Shown: positions 1-8,360, counted from the first letter of the stretch. The stretch: DNA of 44,993 nucleotides from Bacteroidales bacterium (GCA_017437125.1 JAFSBV010000030.1:1-44993); one strand, 5' to 3'. The notes: a model not told the origin generated them from the sequence alone. A program made the numbers and translations.

Positions 1-83
1 ACGGGTCTTACCCATTTGCAAAACTTGAGAACCGCCCGGATCCATTGTCCTTTGTTAAACTTTATTTATCGGCATAAATTTAC

Positions 84-138
84 TACTTTTGTCATACAAA
101 CCTTGGTGCAGAGAACTACGCTGCAAATCTAAGGTTTG
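84..138 (+). promoter_or_regulatory. Promoter-like element followed by a hairpin, no ORF
   Basis: TACTTTTG at 84-91 matches the Bacteroidetes -7 consensus TAnnTTTG, with TTTA at 61-64 as a weak -33 at 19-bp spacing. A nested inverted repeat follows: CAAACCTT (97-104) with AAGGTTTG (131-138), and inside it TGCAG with CTGCA. No open frame follows before the Fic promoter, so this may be a short leader, a small RNA or a relic of a lost gene. Confidence 0.3.
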
Positions 139-189
139 CATCAAAAACAGTTAGGTTCGACCGTTTGAAAGACTCACATCTTATCTTCT

Positions 190-244
190 TGCGGTTAATT
201 ATCCGCATTTTTTGCGGTTAATAGTCCGCAAATTGCTATATTTG
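190..244 (+). promoter_or_regulatory. Tandem operator-like palindromes and promoter of the Fic gene
   Basis: Two 18-bp near-palindromes of the form TGCGGTTAATNNTCCGCA lie at 190-207 and 213-230, exactly 23 bp apart. The second sits between TTTG (211-214) and the -7 element TATATTTG (237-244), so a bound protein would block RNA polymerase. The C-terminal winged helix of the downstream Fic protein is a plausible ligand, which would make the gene self-regulated. That link is inference; the repeats and promoter are visible. Confidence 0.6.
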
Positions 245-261
245 CTGAAAATTCATTGGAT

Positions 262-1395
262 ATGTATATACACGAGACACAGAACTGGCCTGACTTTACT
301 TGGAACAGGGAGCAGATAGATGCCAAGCTGATTAAAGTAAGCAAAGCGGCAGGATACCTTGAGGGAAGATTGTCTGCTATCGGATTTGATGTACAGCAGC
401 AGGCGGCTGTGGAGGCATTGACACACGATATCGTATCATCTTCTGAGATTGAGGGGGTGCTTCTGAATTCCGATCAGGTGCGGTCTTCTGTGGCAAGAAG
501 AATGGGAGTGCATATCACGAATGAGACGGAGCCGTCGCATTACATAGAGGGAGTGGTGGAGATGATGCTTGATGCTGTAAACAACTTTGCCAGTCCTTTG
601 ACACACGACAGACTTTTCGGATGGCACAATTGTCTGTTTCCAACCGGGAGGAGTGGCATGGAGCCGATAAATGTAGGACAGTATCGCGTAGATCCGATGG
701 ATGTGGTGTCAGGTACTTGGGGAAGAGAGAAGGTACATTATCACGCTCCGGCAGCAGAGGATGTGCCAGCAGAGATGCAGAGGTTTCTTGCCTGGTTCAA
801 TTCAGATGAGACAGCGAAAGATTATGTAAAGTCAGCCATTGCACATTTCTGGTTTGTGAGCATCCACCCTTTCGATGACGGAAACGGAAGAATAAGCAGG
901 GCGATTGCAGATATGGCATTAAGTCAGGCTGACAACTCGACATTGAGGTACTTCAGCATATCCCGTCAGATCAATAAAGAAAAGAGAAAATACAACGACA
1001 CATTGGAAAGGTGCCAGAAAGGTTCCTGCGACATTACCGTATGGATCGAATGGTATCTTGATTGTATGCTAAGATCCATTGAGGGAGCAGAGGAAATGCT
1101 GTCATCTATCCTGAACAAAGCCATCTTCTGGCAGAATCATTCACAAACAATACTGAATGACCGTCAGAAGAATGTCCTCAATATCTATCTTGACGGCTAT
1201 ATCGGTAAACTGACCACGAAGAAATGGGCGAAACTGGCGAAGACATCTCCTGACACGGCGGCCAGAGACATCAAGCAACTTACTGAAGCCGGGATTCTTA
1301 TACCTCAGGAAGGAAAATTCAGGAATGTTCCATACAGTATCGTAATTTCAAAGGATTTGATTCTGACTCCTTGTCCGGAGGATGAGGAAGAATAA
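262..1395 (+). CDS. Fic-family AMPylator with DUF4172 N-terminus and C-terminal winged helix
   Basis: A 377-residue Fic protein that likely transfers AMP (or another nucleotide) from NTP to a hydroxyl side chain. The N-terminus resembles DUF4172. An inhibitory-helix motif, SSEIEG (about residues 60-65), fits (S/T)xxxE(G/N) and marks a class II Fic protein that is autoinhibited by its own N-terminal helix. The catalytic motif HPFDDGNGRISR (about 202-213) is complete, including His, acidic residue, GNGR and the final Arg. The last 80 residues look like a winged helix. The ATG at 262 is chosen because the in-frame codon at 256 is TTG and the promoter ends at 244, leaving a near-leaderless transcript. 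Two operator-like palindromes upstream suggest autoregulation. The physiological target is unknown; such proteins occur in toxin-antitoxin and accessory loci. Confidence 0.9.
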   Translation: MYIHETQNWPDFTWNREQIDAKLIKVSKAAGYLEGRLSAIGFDVQQQAAVEALTHDIVSSSEIEGVLLNSDQVRSSVARRMGVHITNETEPSHYIEGVVEMMLDAVNNFASPLTHDRLFGWHNCLFPTGRSGMEPINVGQYRVDPMDVVSGTWGREKVHYHAPAAEDVPAEMQRFLAWFNSDETAKDYVKSAIAHFWFVSIHPFDDGNGRISRAIADMALSQADNSTLRYFSISRQINKEKRKYNDTLERCQKGSCDITVWIEWYLDCMLRSIEGAEEMLSSILNKAIFWQNHSQTILNDRQKNVLNIYLDGYIGKLTTKKWAKLAKTSPDTAARDIKQLTEAGILIPQEGKFRNVPYSIVISKDLILTPCPEDEEE

Positions 1396-1606
1396 TTGTC
1401 CTGGGGTCCTGAGAAAACCCTGTTCATACAACAAGTTCTACCCACCTACCTACAAAGAGTTCCTCATCAATATGGAAGACAAGATGCAGGATGACGAATT
1501 CCTTGGCGACACCCAACAATTGCTCAGACCCGATGAAAAATTTGATCCTGTCAGTGGATACGAACTAGTAAAAAGAATGTTGATTGATAGACTACAGCAG
1601 AAATAG
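1382..1606 (+). pseudogene. Probable C-terminal fragment of an AbiEii-type nucleotidyltransferase
   Basis: A 74-codon frame that overlaps the Fic stop by 14 bp. Its second half, with EFLGDTQQLLRPDEKFDP and then a helical YELVK...IDRL end, resembles the C-terminal tail of AbiEii/AbiGii toxin-family nucleotidyltransferases. The nucleotidyltransferase core itself is absent. An internal ATG at 1472 is another possible start. The simplest reading is a relic of a larger gene whose 5' part was replaced by the Fic gene. It could instead be a small translationally coupled partner of Fic. The family assignment rests on recalled similarity of a short tail. Confidence 0.35.
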
Positions 1607-1622
1607 GAACATTTACAATAAC

Positions 1623-1655
1623 AAACCCCTCCACAGATACCTGTAGAGGGGTTTT
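1623..1655. terminator. Intrinsic terminator, probably bidirectional
   Basis: AAACCCCTC (1623-1631) pairs with GAGGGGTTT (1646-1654), with an inner ACAG/CTGT stem, flanked by A and T runs. It ends the Fic transcript. It sits one base from the tRNA-derived repeat at 1657, so it may also be the original terminator of a leftward tRNA-Lys gene. Confidence 0.7.
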
Positions 1656-1656
1656 C

Positions 1657-1673
1657 GTGCTCCCCCAGGGGCT
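1657..1673. repeat. Left attachment site of the tRNA-Lys island (attL-like)
   Basis: GTGCTCCCCCAGGGGCT is identical to 6884-6900, which covers the 3' end (acceptor and T-arm) of the tRNA-Lys(CTT) gene, and to 6983-6999 in the second copy. A detached tRNA 3' fragment at a distance from the intact gene, on its 3' side, is the classic footprint of a tRNA-targeting tyrosine recombinase. The alternative is a remnant of a deleted tandem tRNA copy. Confidence 0.65.
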
Positions 1674-1987
1674 ATAGTATGATTTGCAACTCATTGATTC
1701 TCAAACACGGTCTCAAAAATGAACAACAGATTAACAAACAGTTATTTTCGATTACCGTTTTATAGTCCTTTAGGGTCTATTATAGTTCGATTATCAACTT
1801 CAAATTCTCGGTAGCTTTGAGTTATAGTTTGATAAAGTATGATACAGTTTCAGAACCAAACTTAACAAGCATTTATTTTAAAGAACGTATATTTCCGTTG
1901 GGGCCACAAAGATATACAATATTCATTCAAACTACAAGCATACGGTATAGTAGTTAATTTGTCATTTGCTCTGAATATTACTACATG
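1673..1987. other. Gene-free left end of the island with repeated TATAGT-type motifs
   Basis: This AT-rich stretch of about 315 bp has no convincing ORF. It carries several direct copies of a motif close to TATAGTNNGAT: 1673-1683, 1781-1791, 1823-1833, and a weaker one at 1834-1843, plus TATAGTCCTTT at 1761-1771. Their position next to the attL-like repeat would suit arm-type integrase or excisionase sites, which is inference. Confidence 0.4.
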
Positions 1988-4900
1988 TCATTTTTTAAAT
2001 CTGATGGCACGTCGGTTTGTTGTAATTTGGCTATCTCTTGGATTCAGACTTACTGCCTGTATTATCTTCTGTCTATCCGAGAAGGTAACATGGTTATTAT
2101 ATAAATATGATCTCACTCTAGCTCGTATAATACTCATCGCGACAGGATTATCGTTCAATTCCTCTACCAAATCCTTTAGCTCAGGGATAGCGATCTTAGA
2201 GAAACAGCTGATTATTGAGAAGGAGACCAACTTGGCAGCCGGACTACCTATTTCCTCTGCAACTTGAGTAAATATTGCTCTCAACTCTTTAGTACCAACA
2301 GAATTTATCATTTTTGAGAATACGAACAAACAGAAGTTCAATGAAGTAATCTCGAAAAAAGCATCAAGTTTCTTCTTTATCTCATCATTAGAAATACCCT
2401 CTTTCTTATTCTTAATAATATCATCTATCACCTGAGCTTTATCTGTTTCTACGATAGTTCCAAAATAACTAATAGTACGGAATGCTGTTTCATACATCTG
2501 CATAACCATTGCTTTGATATCTGTTTTAGGCAAAGATCCCTGGCGATTTTTAACAATCTGTCCTACGACCTCTATAGAGCGCAATGCCTTGTTCATGTTC
2601 TGTATCTCAACAGGAAGAGCATTAGGATTAACCTTATCTTTAGACAAATATTTATCCCTTTCGTCCATTTTCCTCAACATATTCTCACGCTCTTTCTCTG
2701 GATCGATTTTCTCTTCAGGAGCAACTATTTCTTTCTTAAGACTCTCACAAAGTTCGTTTAACAAAGTGTAATATTTATCATCTCTTTTTAACGTTACTGG
2801 CTCCTGTCTTTCAAGAGCAGAAGTCAATGCTAATTGAGTCGCTTCAATAAATTGTGGATTTTTGATGTGGTGAGCAATAAAAACAAGGATATTAGATTTC
2901 TGCTCATCATGAATATTTATACACAAATCCAAGATATCGTTCACCCCCTCTTCAGAGTGAATATTACCTGCCATATATTTTGCAACTAAAAAATAATAGA
3001 TATAGTTATAGGAGAACCTATAGTAATAATCATCTGTACATTTAAGTAGATTGCATTTAAGGAGATTATTCTTTGTCTCTTTGTATCCTTGTGTAAAATA
3101 AGTATGTTGATATTTTGTATAGAAATCCGAAAATTCTGCCTCAGATATAGATTTACCATTTTTAGTATATATAAAGTATGCTAGATTCATCAAGACATTA
3201 TAGTATCTATCAATCTTCGTTTTATCTTCCACACATGTCATCAAGGCACATGTTATCAGCGCTTCATAACAATATCCATAAGACGTTTGCTCCAGCGAGG
3301 TACCTTGAATCTTAGTATTAGACAATAGTATAGATAATATATAAATCGGATATGATGGCATATATTCCTTACCCAGGAAATTCTCAACCATATCAAACCC
3401 CGCTTTCACTTGTTCCAACAACACCTGTTGCTGTATTGTTGATGCATTAACATTATATGTGGAATAAAATTTTTTCACCAGTTCATTCCGTTTCAGGTGA
3501 CCGAGAGGTTTAATGCGAGCCAACAGTGCATCTTTCTTTTCCATAAGATAATAAGACGAAGCTACATTCTCATTCTCTCTAGTAGTAAGAACTACCTTAT
3601 GAAAGCGATCGACAAGTCTGTCTATAATATTCTTCTTTGCTGTATCATTTAACGTACACTCATCAAAATTGTCAATAAGTAACACTTTACGGGCTTTATC
3701 ATATTGACCATATTTCTCCTTTTCATCACTATTATACTGTTCCGAAAAAGCATTCTCAATAAGTTTGTCAAGCTTATCATTTGTAATATTTTTACCCTTT
3801 ATCAGAACCGGATACATATACCTATCAACAAAGCGAAGATAAAACATATTTAGCAAACTCGTCTTTCCGCTCTGATCATCACCTTCAAGCATAACTAGAT
3901 TAAACTGAACATCATCTATAATGGTCGAACTATCAGTAAAATCTTCATCTACTTTAATATGTTTTGTGTTTATACGTTCAAGATCTGGAAACACAAAAAA
4001 CTCATCAAGTGTCATCTTCGCATTCTCACTATTGTGAATAGGAATTGACATCTTTTTCAGTGACTTCAGAAAAACGTCATTATGACGAAACTCATCAGTT
4101 TTCCTTTCATTGTTCAAATCCACAGATTCTTCCTTCTTCTTAGAATATATACCACTCGAATATTCAAAAGATCTAACGGTACAATCGAATGAGTCCAAAT
4201 CTATTACAAAGCTATTAAAAGTAGACTCTCTTGTACCACCAGTTTGACCAGAATACAAAGTACCTCCTTCAAATTCATTAACAACCTCTCCTTCATAGTG
4301 ATCCACAATTTGTGAAGATGATGGTGTATGCTCATGACCAAACAACACTATATTCGAAGTCTGCATTATGCGCTTTCTAAAGTTGTTCTTATTATTGTCA
4401 CAGGCGGGAGTCAACCATGAATAATGATGATGAAACAAAGAAATCACCAAGTCTGCATTACAAGTCTCTTGTACCAGCATATTCATTGGCACAACAAGAC
4501 TATTCTGACTTTCATTCATAGTGGACATCCATGCAGTATTATATAGTCTGAAAAGAATAGTCTTATCTCCAACTCTTATAGGTAGATCATTATTGATCGA
4601 GAGTACATATTCCTTATCAATCATAATGTCTCGAGCAAAGGATTGATACTCTTTTTGAATAGCGGAGACCATGTCATATACGCTTTTGTCAACTGTTTCC
4701 AAATTCGAGCGCACACCATTAAGCAGCATAGTCCTTGCTTTTGTATCATTGTCAAAATTACAATCATGATTACCTGGTACGCAGATAATTTTATTCTCCA
4801 GTTCGGTTTCTCTCAGATTTCTTTCTGCAAAGGACCTTAATAAAGCCTTAAAGAAAAGTTTTGCATAACCATACTACTCTTCTTTTCCGGAATAGACAAC

Positions 4901-5047
4901 ATCGCCAGAAACAGCTATAATAATCTTATTACATTCCGAGAAATCATTCCATATAGCGGAAACTATATGATTCGTTTTATTTATGAGCCATTGATAATTA
5001 CTACTATCAATATGTAAATCCGAAAGATGTAAAATAGCGACTTTCAT
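1988..5047 (-). pseudogene. Metallophosphoesterase-P-loop NTPase fusion interrupted by an amber codon
   Basis: The frame starts at ATG 5047 and would encode 1019 residues, but codon 58 (4874-4876) is TAG; the remainder reopens and is complete from Met107 (4729). The N-terminus is a calcineurin-like phosphoesterase with all metal-binding motifs: SDLH (9-12), SGD (47-49), GNHD (92-95), HHH (206-208) and GHEH (237-240). Next is a P-loop NTPase with Walker A GDDQSGKTS (389-397) and Walker B VLLIDNFDE (about 455-463), then a long helical C-terminus. The layout of an N-terminal effector, a STAND/NACHT-like switch and a C-terminal sensor is that of many antiphage proteins; a defence role is inferred. 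Starting at 4729 would lose the first metal ligands, so without readthrough the enzyme is dead. The stop lies where a Gln (CAG) would fit. Base composition is much richer in AT than the flanking genes. Confidence 0.75.
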
Positions 5048-5112
5048 AGTAATAGATTATTAAATTGTTAGTATCATGGTCTTCTTAACCTTCATCGTCA
5101 AAACATATATAA

Positions 5113-6324
5113 CTAGTATAGAAATCCTAACATCCAGAGTGGTAGTTTTGCGCCATCTGGCATATCCCAATCGTCGGCAAATACGTATGAGTCTTTGAGA
5201 CCGGCGATCTGAGAGAAGTCTTTACTTCGGCCGCCAATTTCAAAAGTGTATCTGCCATCTACCTTGAAGTCTCCTTGTGTCTTTCCATATTCTACACGAT
5301 GACATTCTGCCAAACTATTGATGGCAAAACATTCGCGAGCCGTTCCTATATCAACTTTACCTGGAGCGAGAGCGTGAAGGAGGTTAGGATTCTCCATATA
5401 TACTTTATCCGGTTTGGATAGTTTGCCCATCTTCTTTTTATCAGAGTAGAGAAGGTTAAACACTTTGGCATCTCCAAGGTACTTAAGATATTCGACCACA
5501 GTATCACGTCCTATCTCCAATGAGCCAGCTAATTTGTTAGCGTTCAACTCAAATGGAACTTCTTCAGCAATGAGTTTCACCAGTGCCTGAATCTTTCGTA
5601 TGTTTGAGACATCAACATTACATATTTGTGGCAACTCTGTCTCTATGATGTAGTTCACGACTTGCTCTATACGAGTGTAGTATTCGTTCTCACCTTCAAG
5701 AAGGAATGGATAGTAGCCTTTTTCGAGGTATTCTTTGAATAGGACTATCGGTTTACACTTTGATGTCACCATCTCCCACAATTCGTATGGGCGTGACAAG
5801 ATATCCTCTAACGTCCATTTAGGAAAATCCAAAGCATGATAGAACTTCAGGGCCTCGCGGAATGAAAGTCCTGGCATAGTATACTTGATAGCACGACGTG
5901 AAAGATCCGCATCACCTTCTCTGAGTTGGAGAAGAGACGAACCGCTTACAATGAGCTTGAGAGATGGGAAAAGTTCATATATCTCTTTGACTTCCTTGCT
6001 CCAGTCCATTGTCCCGGGCTTGTATTTATGGATCTCATCAATGACAAGCAGTTCTCCACCGTGAATATGGAACTCCTCTGCAAGCCCTACCAATGTTCTC
6101 GTAGAAAAGTCAACCGTGTCTGCTGAACAATATAGAACGCTTCGGTCTCCTGGCTGGTAGTTCTGCTTGATATGCTGTTTGATAAGCGTGGATTTACCGA
6201 CTCCTTTTGGGCCCATAATACTTATTATTTGCGCATTCCAATGAATCTGATCCATCTTTTCACGGATGATCTTCATTGATGTATTGGCCAAAAGCCTGTC
6301 GTGTTTTCTATATAAAGCATCCAT
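5113..6324 (-). CDS. AAA ATPase with DUF4143 C-terminal domain
   Basis: A 403-residue P-loop ATPase of the AAA_14/DUF4143 type that is widespread in Bacteroidales accessory DNA and of unknown cellular role. Walker A is GPKGVGKST (38-46), Walker B is LLVIDE (92-97), and a sensor-like SGSS follows. The C-terminal DUF4143 part has nuclease-fold-like ends (a YTFEIGGRSKD segment) but I cannot assign activity. A TTG at 6369 could extend the frame, but the promoter TATATTTG (minus strand, 6344-6351) lies inside that extension, so ATG 6324 is the start. A perfect 14-bp inverted repeat covers the promoter, suggesting self-repression. The phosphoesterase-NTPase gene follows 65 bp downstream on the same strand and may be cotranscribed. 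Confidence 0.85.
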   Translation of the reverse strand: MDALYRKHDRLLANTSMKIIREKMDQIHWNAQIISIMGPKGVGKSTLIKQHIKQNYQPGDRSVLYCSADTVDFSTRTLVGLAEEFHIHGGELLVIDEIHKYKPGTMDWSKEVKEIYELFPSLKLIVSGSSLLQLREGDADLSRRAIKYTMPGLSFREALKFYHALDFPKWTLEDILSRPYELWEMVTSKCKPIVLFKEYLEKGYYPFLLEGENEYYTRIEQVVNYIIETELPQICNVDVSNIRKIQALVKLIAEEVPFELNANKLAGSLEIGRDTVVEYLKYLGDAKVFNLLYSDKKKMGKLSKPDKVYMENPNLLHALAPGKVDIGTARECFAINSLAECHRVEYGKTQGDFKVDGRYTFEIGGRSKDFSQIAGLKDSYVFADDWDMPDGAKLPLWMLGFLY

Positions 6325-6343
6325 ATCATCAAAATTTATGAGC

Positions 6344-6385
6344 CAAATATAAGAAAAGTGTTGCGCCAAAACAACACTTTTCTTA
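6344..6385 (-). promoter_or_regulatory. Promoter and 14-bp inverted-repeat operator of the DUF4143 ATPase
   Basis: TAAGAAAAGTGTTG (6350-6363) and CAACACTTTTCTTA (6372-6385) are exact reverse complements separated by 8 bp. The minus-strand -7 element TATATTTG (6344-6351) overlaps the inner edge of this repeat. A dimeric repressor on the palindrome would exclude polymerase. The ligand is unknown. Confidence 0.6.
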
Positions 6386-6424
6386 AAAAGTGATGGTCAC
6401 ACGCGACAAAACTACAACTTAAAT

Positions 6425-6823
6425 CTATCCCCAGAAATAAATCTTCAGGATTGCATATAGTATGACTGCACTGCGGGTGAAACAGATTGTCTTGCGGTTT
6501 AGCCGCTTCAAGTGGGTTCGGAGGTTCAGGTTGTGGCGTTCTATATGAGTTGTTCCCCGTTTTCCTCGGACATGTACTTCACATGGAACCAACGACAGGT
6601 AATGTACCAGATAATCCGTATAGACTTTTGACGGCGCAGAACTGTTGACAGTCTTGAAAATCGTGGATAACATTTCAATGGACCTGCCACCTACATTAAA
6701 GGCTACGACTTCCTTAGACTTTCTGTCAAGAGCGTAACCGATCCATAACGGCTTGTGCTTATTACCCAGGAATGTCCACATTTCATCCACCTCATACTCT
6801 CGATGAGGTTTTATCCGTGGCAT
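6425..6823 (-). pseudogene. IS1-family transposase, 5'-truncated
   Basis: This 132-residue frame is the catalytic half of an IS1-type (InsB-like) transposase. It begins around the YEVDEMWTFLG motif that holds the first acidic catalytic residue, includes VYTDYL, and ends with the conserved HIERHNLNLRTHLKRLNRKT and ILYAILKIYFW segments. The same frame continues nine codons further upstream (IKKIADSIE before the Met) and then meets TGA. The N-terminal zinc-finger/HTH part (InsA region) is missing. The break lies about 30 bp from the tRNA-Lys attachment site, so the element was probably cut when the island formed or rearranged. It should not be able to transpose on its own. Confidence 0.8.
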
Positions 6824-6859
6824 CTCAATACTATCTGCTATCTTCTTGATTCAAACAAA

Positions 6860-6883
6860 AAAGGCGGTTAAAAAACCGCCTTT
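6860..6883 (-). terminator. Terminator of the tRNA-Lys operon
   Basis: AAAGGCGGTT (6860-6869) and AACCGCCTTT (6874-6883) form a perfect 10-bp stem with an AAAA loop. On the minus strand a T-rich tract follows. It lies directly next to the tRNA 3' end and, by the att-site reading, was brought in by the island. Confidence 0.85.
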
Positions 6884-6900
6884 GTGCTCCCCCAGGGGCT
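6884..6900. repeat. Right attachment site of the island (attR-like), inside tRNA-Lys
   Basis: Same 17 bp as 1657-1673. It contains the 3' acceptor strand, discriminator and part of the T-arm of the tRNA on the minus strand, so integration would leave the tRNA intact. Confidence 0.65.
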
Positions 6901-6957
6901 CGAACCCTGGACCCCAACATTAAGAGTGTCGTGCTCTACCAACTGAGCTAGGGAAGC
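6885..6957 (-). tRNA. tRNA-Lys (CTT), copy 2
   Basis: A 73-nt cloverleaf. The acceptor GCTTCCC pairs with GGGGAGC, the D stem is GCTC/GAGC, the anticodon loop is CTCTTAA (anticodon CTT, reads AAG), and the T arm CAGGG-TTCGAGC-CCCTG is canonical. CCA is not encoded. It is identical to the copy at 6984-7056, and its 3' end is the likely integration target. Confidence 0.95.
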
Positions 6958-6983
6958 AATAAATATTTAAAGAACTTGTGTGG

Positions 6984-7056
6984 TGCTCCCCCAGGGGCTC
7001 GAACCCTGGACCCCAACATTAAGAGTGTCGTGCTCTACCAACTGAGCTAGGGAAGC
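6984..7056 (-). tRNA. tRNA-Lys (CTT), copy 1
   Basis: Same sequence over all 73 nt as the neighbouring copy; anticodon CTT. It lies in the middle of a three-tRNA operon transcribed leftward. The perfect identity suggests recent duplication or gene conversion. Confidence 0.95.
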
Positions 7057-7069
7057 ATAATTTTTTCCG

Positions 7070-7142
7070 TGATTCGCATGGGGCTCGAACCCATGACCCC
7101 AACATTAAAAGTGTTGTGCTCTACCTACTGAGCTAGCGAATC
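7070..7142 (-). tRNA. tRNA-Lys (TTT)
   Basis: A 73-nt cloverleaf. The acceptor GATTCGC pairs with GCGAATC, and the anticodon loop CTTTTAA gives anticodon TTT (AAA/AAG). It is the first tRNA of the operon. Its anticodon arm closely matches the CTT copies, while the acceptor stem differs. Confidence 0.95.
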
Positions 7143-7193
7143 AATCCGAGGTCATTCTTGGGTCTCTAGTGAGTTCCTTTCGAATTGGGATTG

Positions 7194-7224
7194 CAAAGGT
7201 ACATTTTTTTTCTTAGTATGCAAA
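7194..7224 (-). promoter_or_regulatory. Promoter of the tRNA-Lys operon
   Basis: On the minus strand, TTTG (7221-7224) and TACCTTTG (7194-7201) are separated by 19 bp, a near-ideal Bacteroidetes -33/-7 pair. It lies about 50 bp upstream of the first tRNA. Confidence 0.75.
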
Positions 7225-7262
7225 ACTTTTTTGACTTTTTTCACTCGGGAAAGGCACTCGAC

Positions 7263-8336
7263 TCAGACCACATTTTCCAATTCTCTGATTATCAAGTCGG
7301 AAGCGGAACGAGCCCATTCCACAAAACCAGATTCCGGTTTGAAATGATCTGTAAATTCCACAAGACGGCTCAGATCAAATCTGTCACAAGCCACTCCTGC
7401 GCCATTCCTCGTAGCATCAAAGGCATTTATTTCCTGTTCGATATGGGACGGAACCATCAGTACCGGCTTGCCAAGATACATAGCCTCGCATATGGACTCG
7501 AAGCCAGCGGTGCTTGCGTAAGCCCTGCATCCTGCCATCTGGCGAAGGAATTCATGATCATCTATAAGATAGAAACTCAACGTATCATCTATCACTTGCA
7601 CCTTCCCCGCTTCCCAATTATCCCAGAAGAAGCGGAGCGGAATTTCCGGATGCGACTCATGCCACTCCATGACATCCTTTGCGAATCCTGAATTGAGCAT
7701 ATAACCATGTATGTAATCTCCATCAGAGGGATGGAGATCCATTACTTCAGGACGAAGAAGAGGAGGGACAACGACAATGTTATGTTCCTGATCCGGCTCC
7801 ATATGACGAAAAGATAGTGCCAGATGCTTTACAGAGCCTACAGAAGTCATTCTTGTAAAGAAATCAAGAGCAACACTGCCGGGATATTTATGGCGCGGCA
7901 GACCGAAATCCTTGTGGAGGAAAAGATACTGATGCCCGATGCTTACCATCGGTATATGAAGTTCGTAAAAGAAATATGTCATTCCCGCCAGCAGTTCATA
8001 GAAATTCACCACGACGTCGGCATCAGAAGAATGGATTTCAGCCTTGATGAGCTGCATGGACGGATAGAACCTATGCATGTTGAAGGAATTGAAAAGCACG
8101 GTAGTAACCATGCTCGGCTTGCGGTTGTCAGCCGAAGGCATGAAATTCATGCTTTCGAACTGTACGACGGGAGCACTGATTCCTTTCGTGAAGAAATCCG
8201 GGAGTTTTCTGCTCGGACTCTTTCCGACAAGCACCTTTACAATCTGATGTCCGTTAGTACGGAGAAGACCGGCAAGAGTAAGAGCCTGTGTCATGTGTCC
8301 CCTGCCCTCTCCCTGAACTATGAATAAATATTTCAT
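7263..8336 (-). CDS. GT28/MurG-like glycosyltransferase
   Basis: A 357-residue GT-B-fold glycosyltransferase. The N-terminal Rossmann segment has the glycine-rich loop GEGRGHMTQA (10-19), as in MurG and UDP-sugar transferases. The C-terminal donor-binding domain has GFESICEAMYLGKPVLMVP and then an EQEINA motif typical of GT28 enzymes. No transmembrane segment is visible, so it should act at the cytosolic face on a lipid or glycan acceptor. Its partner, the phosphoesterase gene, ends 24 bp upstream on the same strand, so the two are probably cotranscribed and may act together in envelope glycolipid synthesis. The acceptor is not predictable. Confidence 0.8.
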   Translation of the reverse strand: MKYLFIVQGEGRGHMTQALTLAGLLRTNGHQIVKVLVGKSPSRKLPDFFTKGISAPVVQFESMNFMPSADNRKPSMVTTVLFNSFNMHRFYPSMQLIKAEIHSSDADVVVNFYELLAGMTYFFYELHIPMVSIGHQYLFLHKDFGLPRHKYPGSVALDFFTRMTSVGSVKHLALSFRHMEPDQEHNIVVVPPLLRPEVMDLHPSDGDYIHGYMLNSGFAKDVMEWHESHPEIPLRFFWDNWEAGKVQVIDDTLSFYLIDDHEFLRQMAGCRAYASTAGFESICEAMYLGKPVLMVPSHIEQEINAFDATRNGAGVACDRFDLSRLVEFTDHFKPESGFVEWARSASDLIIRELENVV

Positions 8337-8360
8337 CTGATTTCAATTTTGAAGATAAGT

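Noticed and set aside
6325-6369. TTG start giving 15 extra residues to the DUF4143 ATPase
   Set aside because: The promoter lies inside the extension and ATG 6324 fits the family start.
1674-6884. Prophage or conjugative element
   Set aside because: No integrase, relaxase, structural or conjugation gene is present; only att-like ends and accessory genes.
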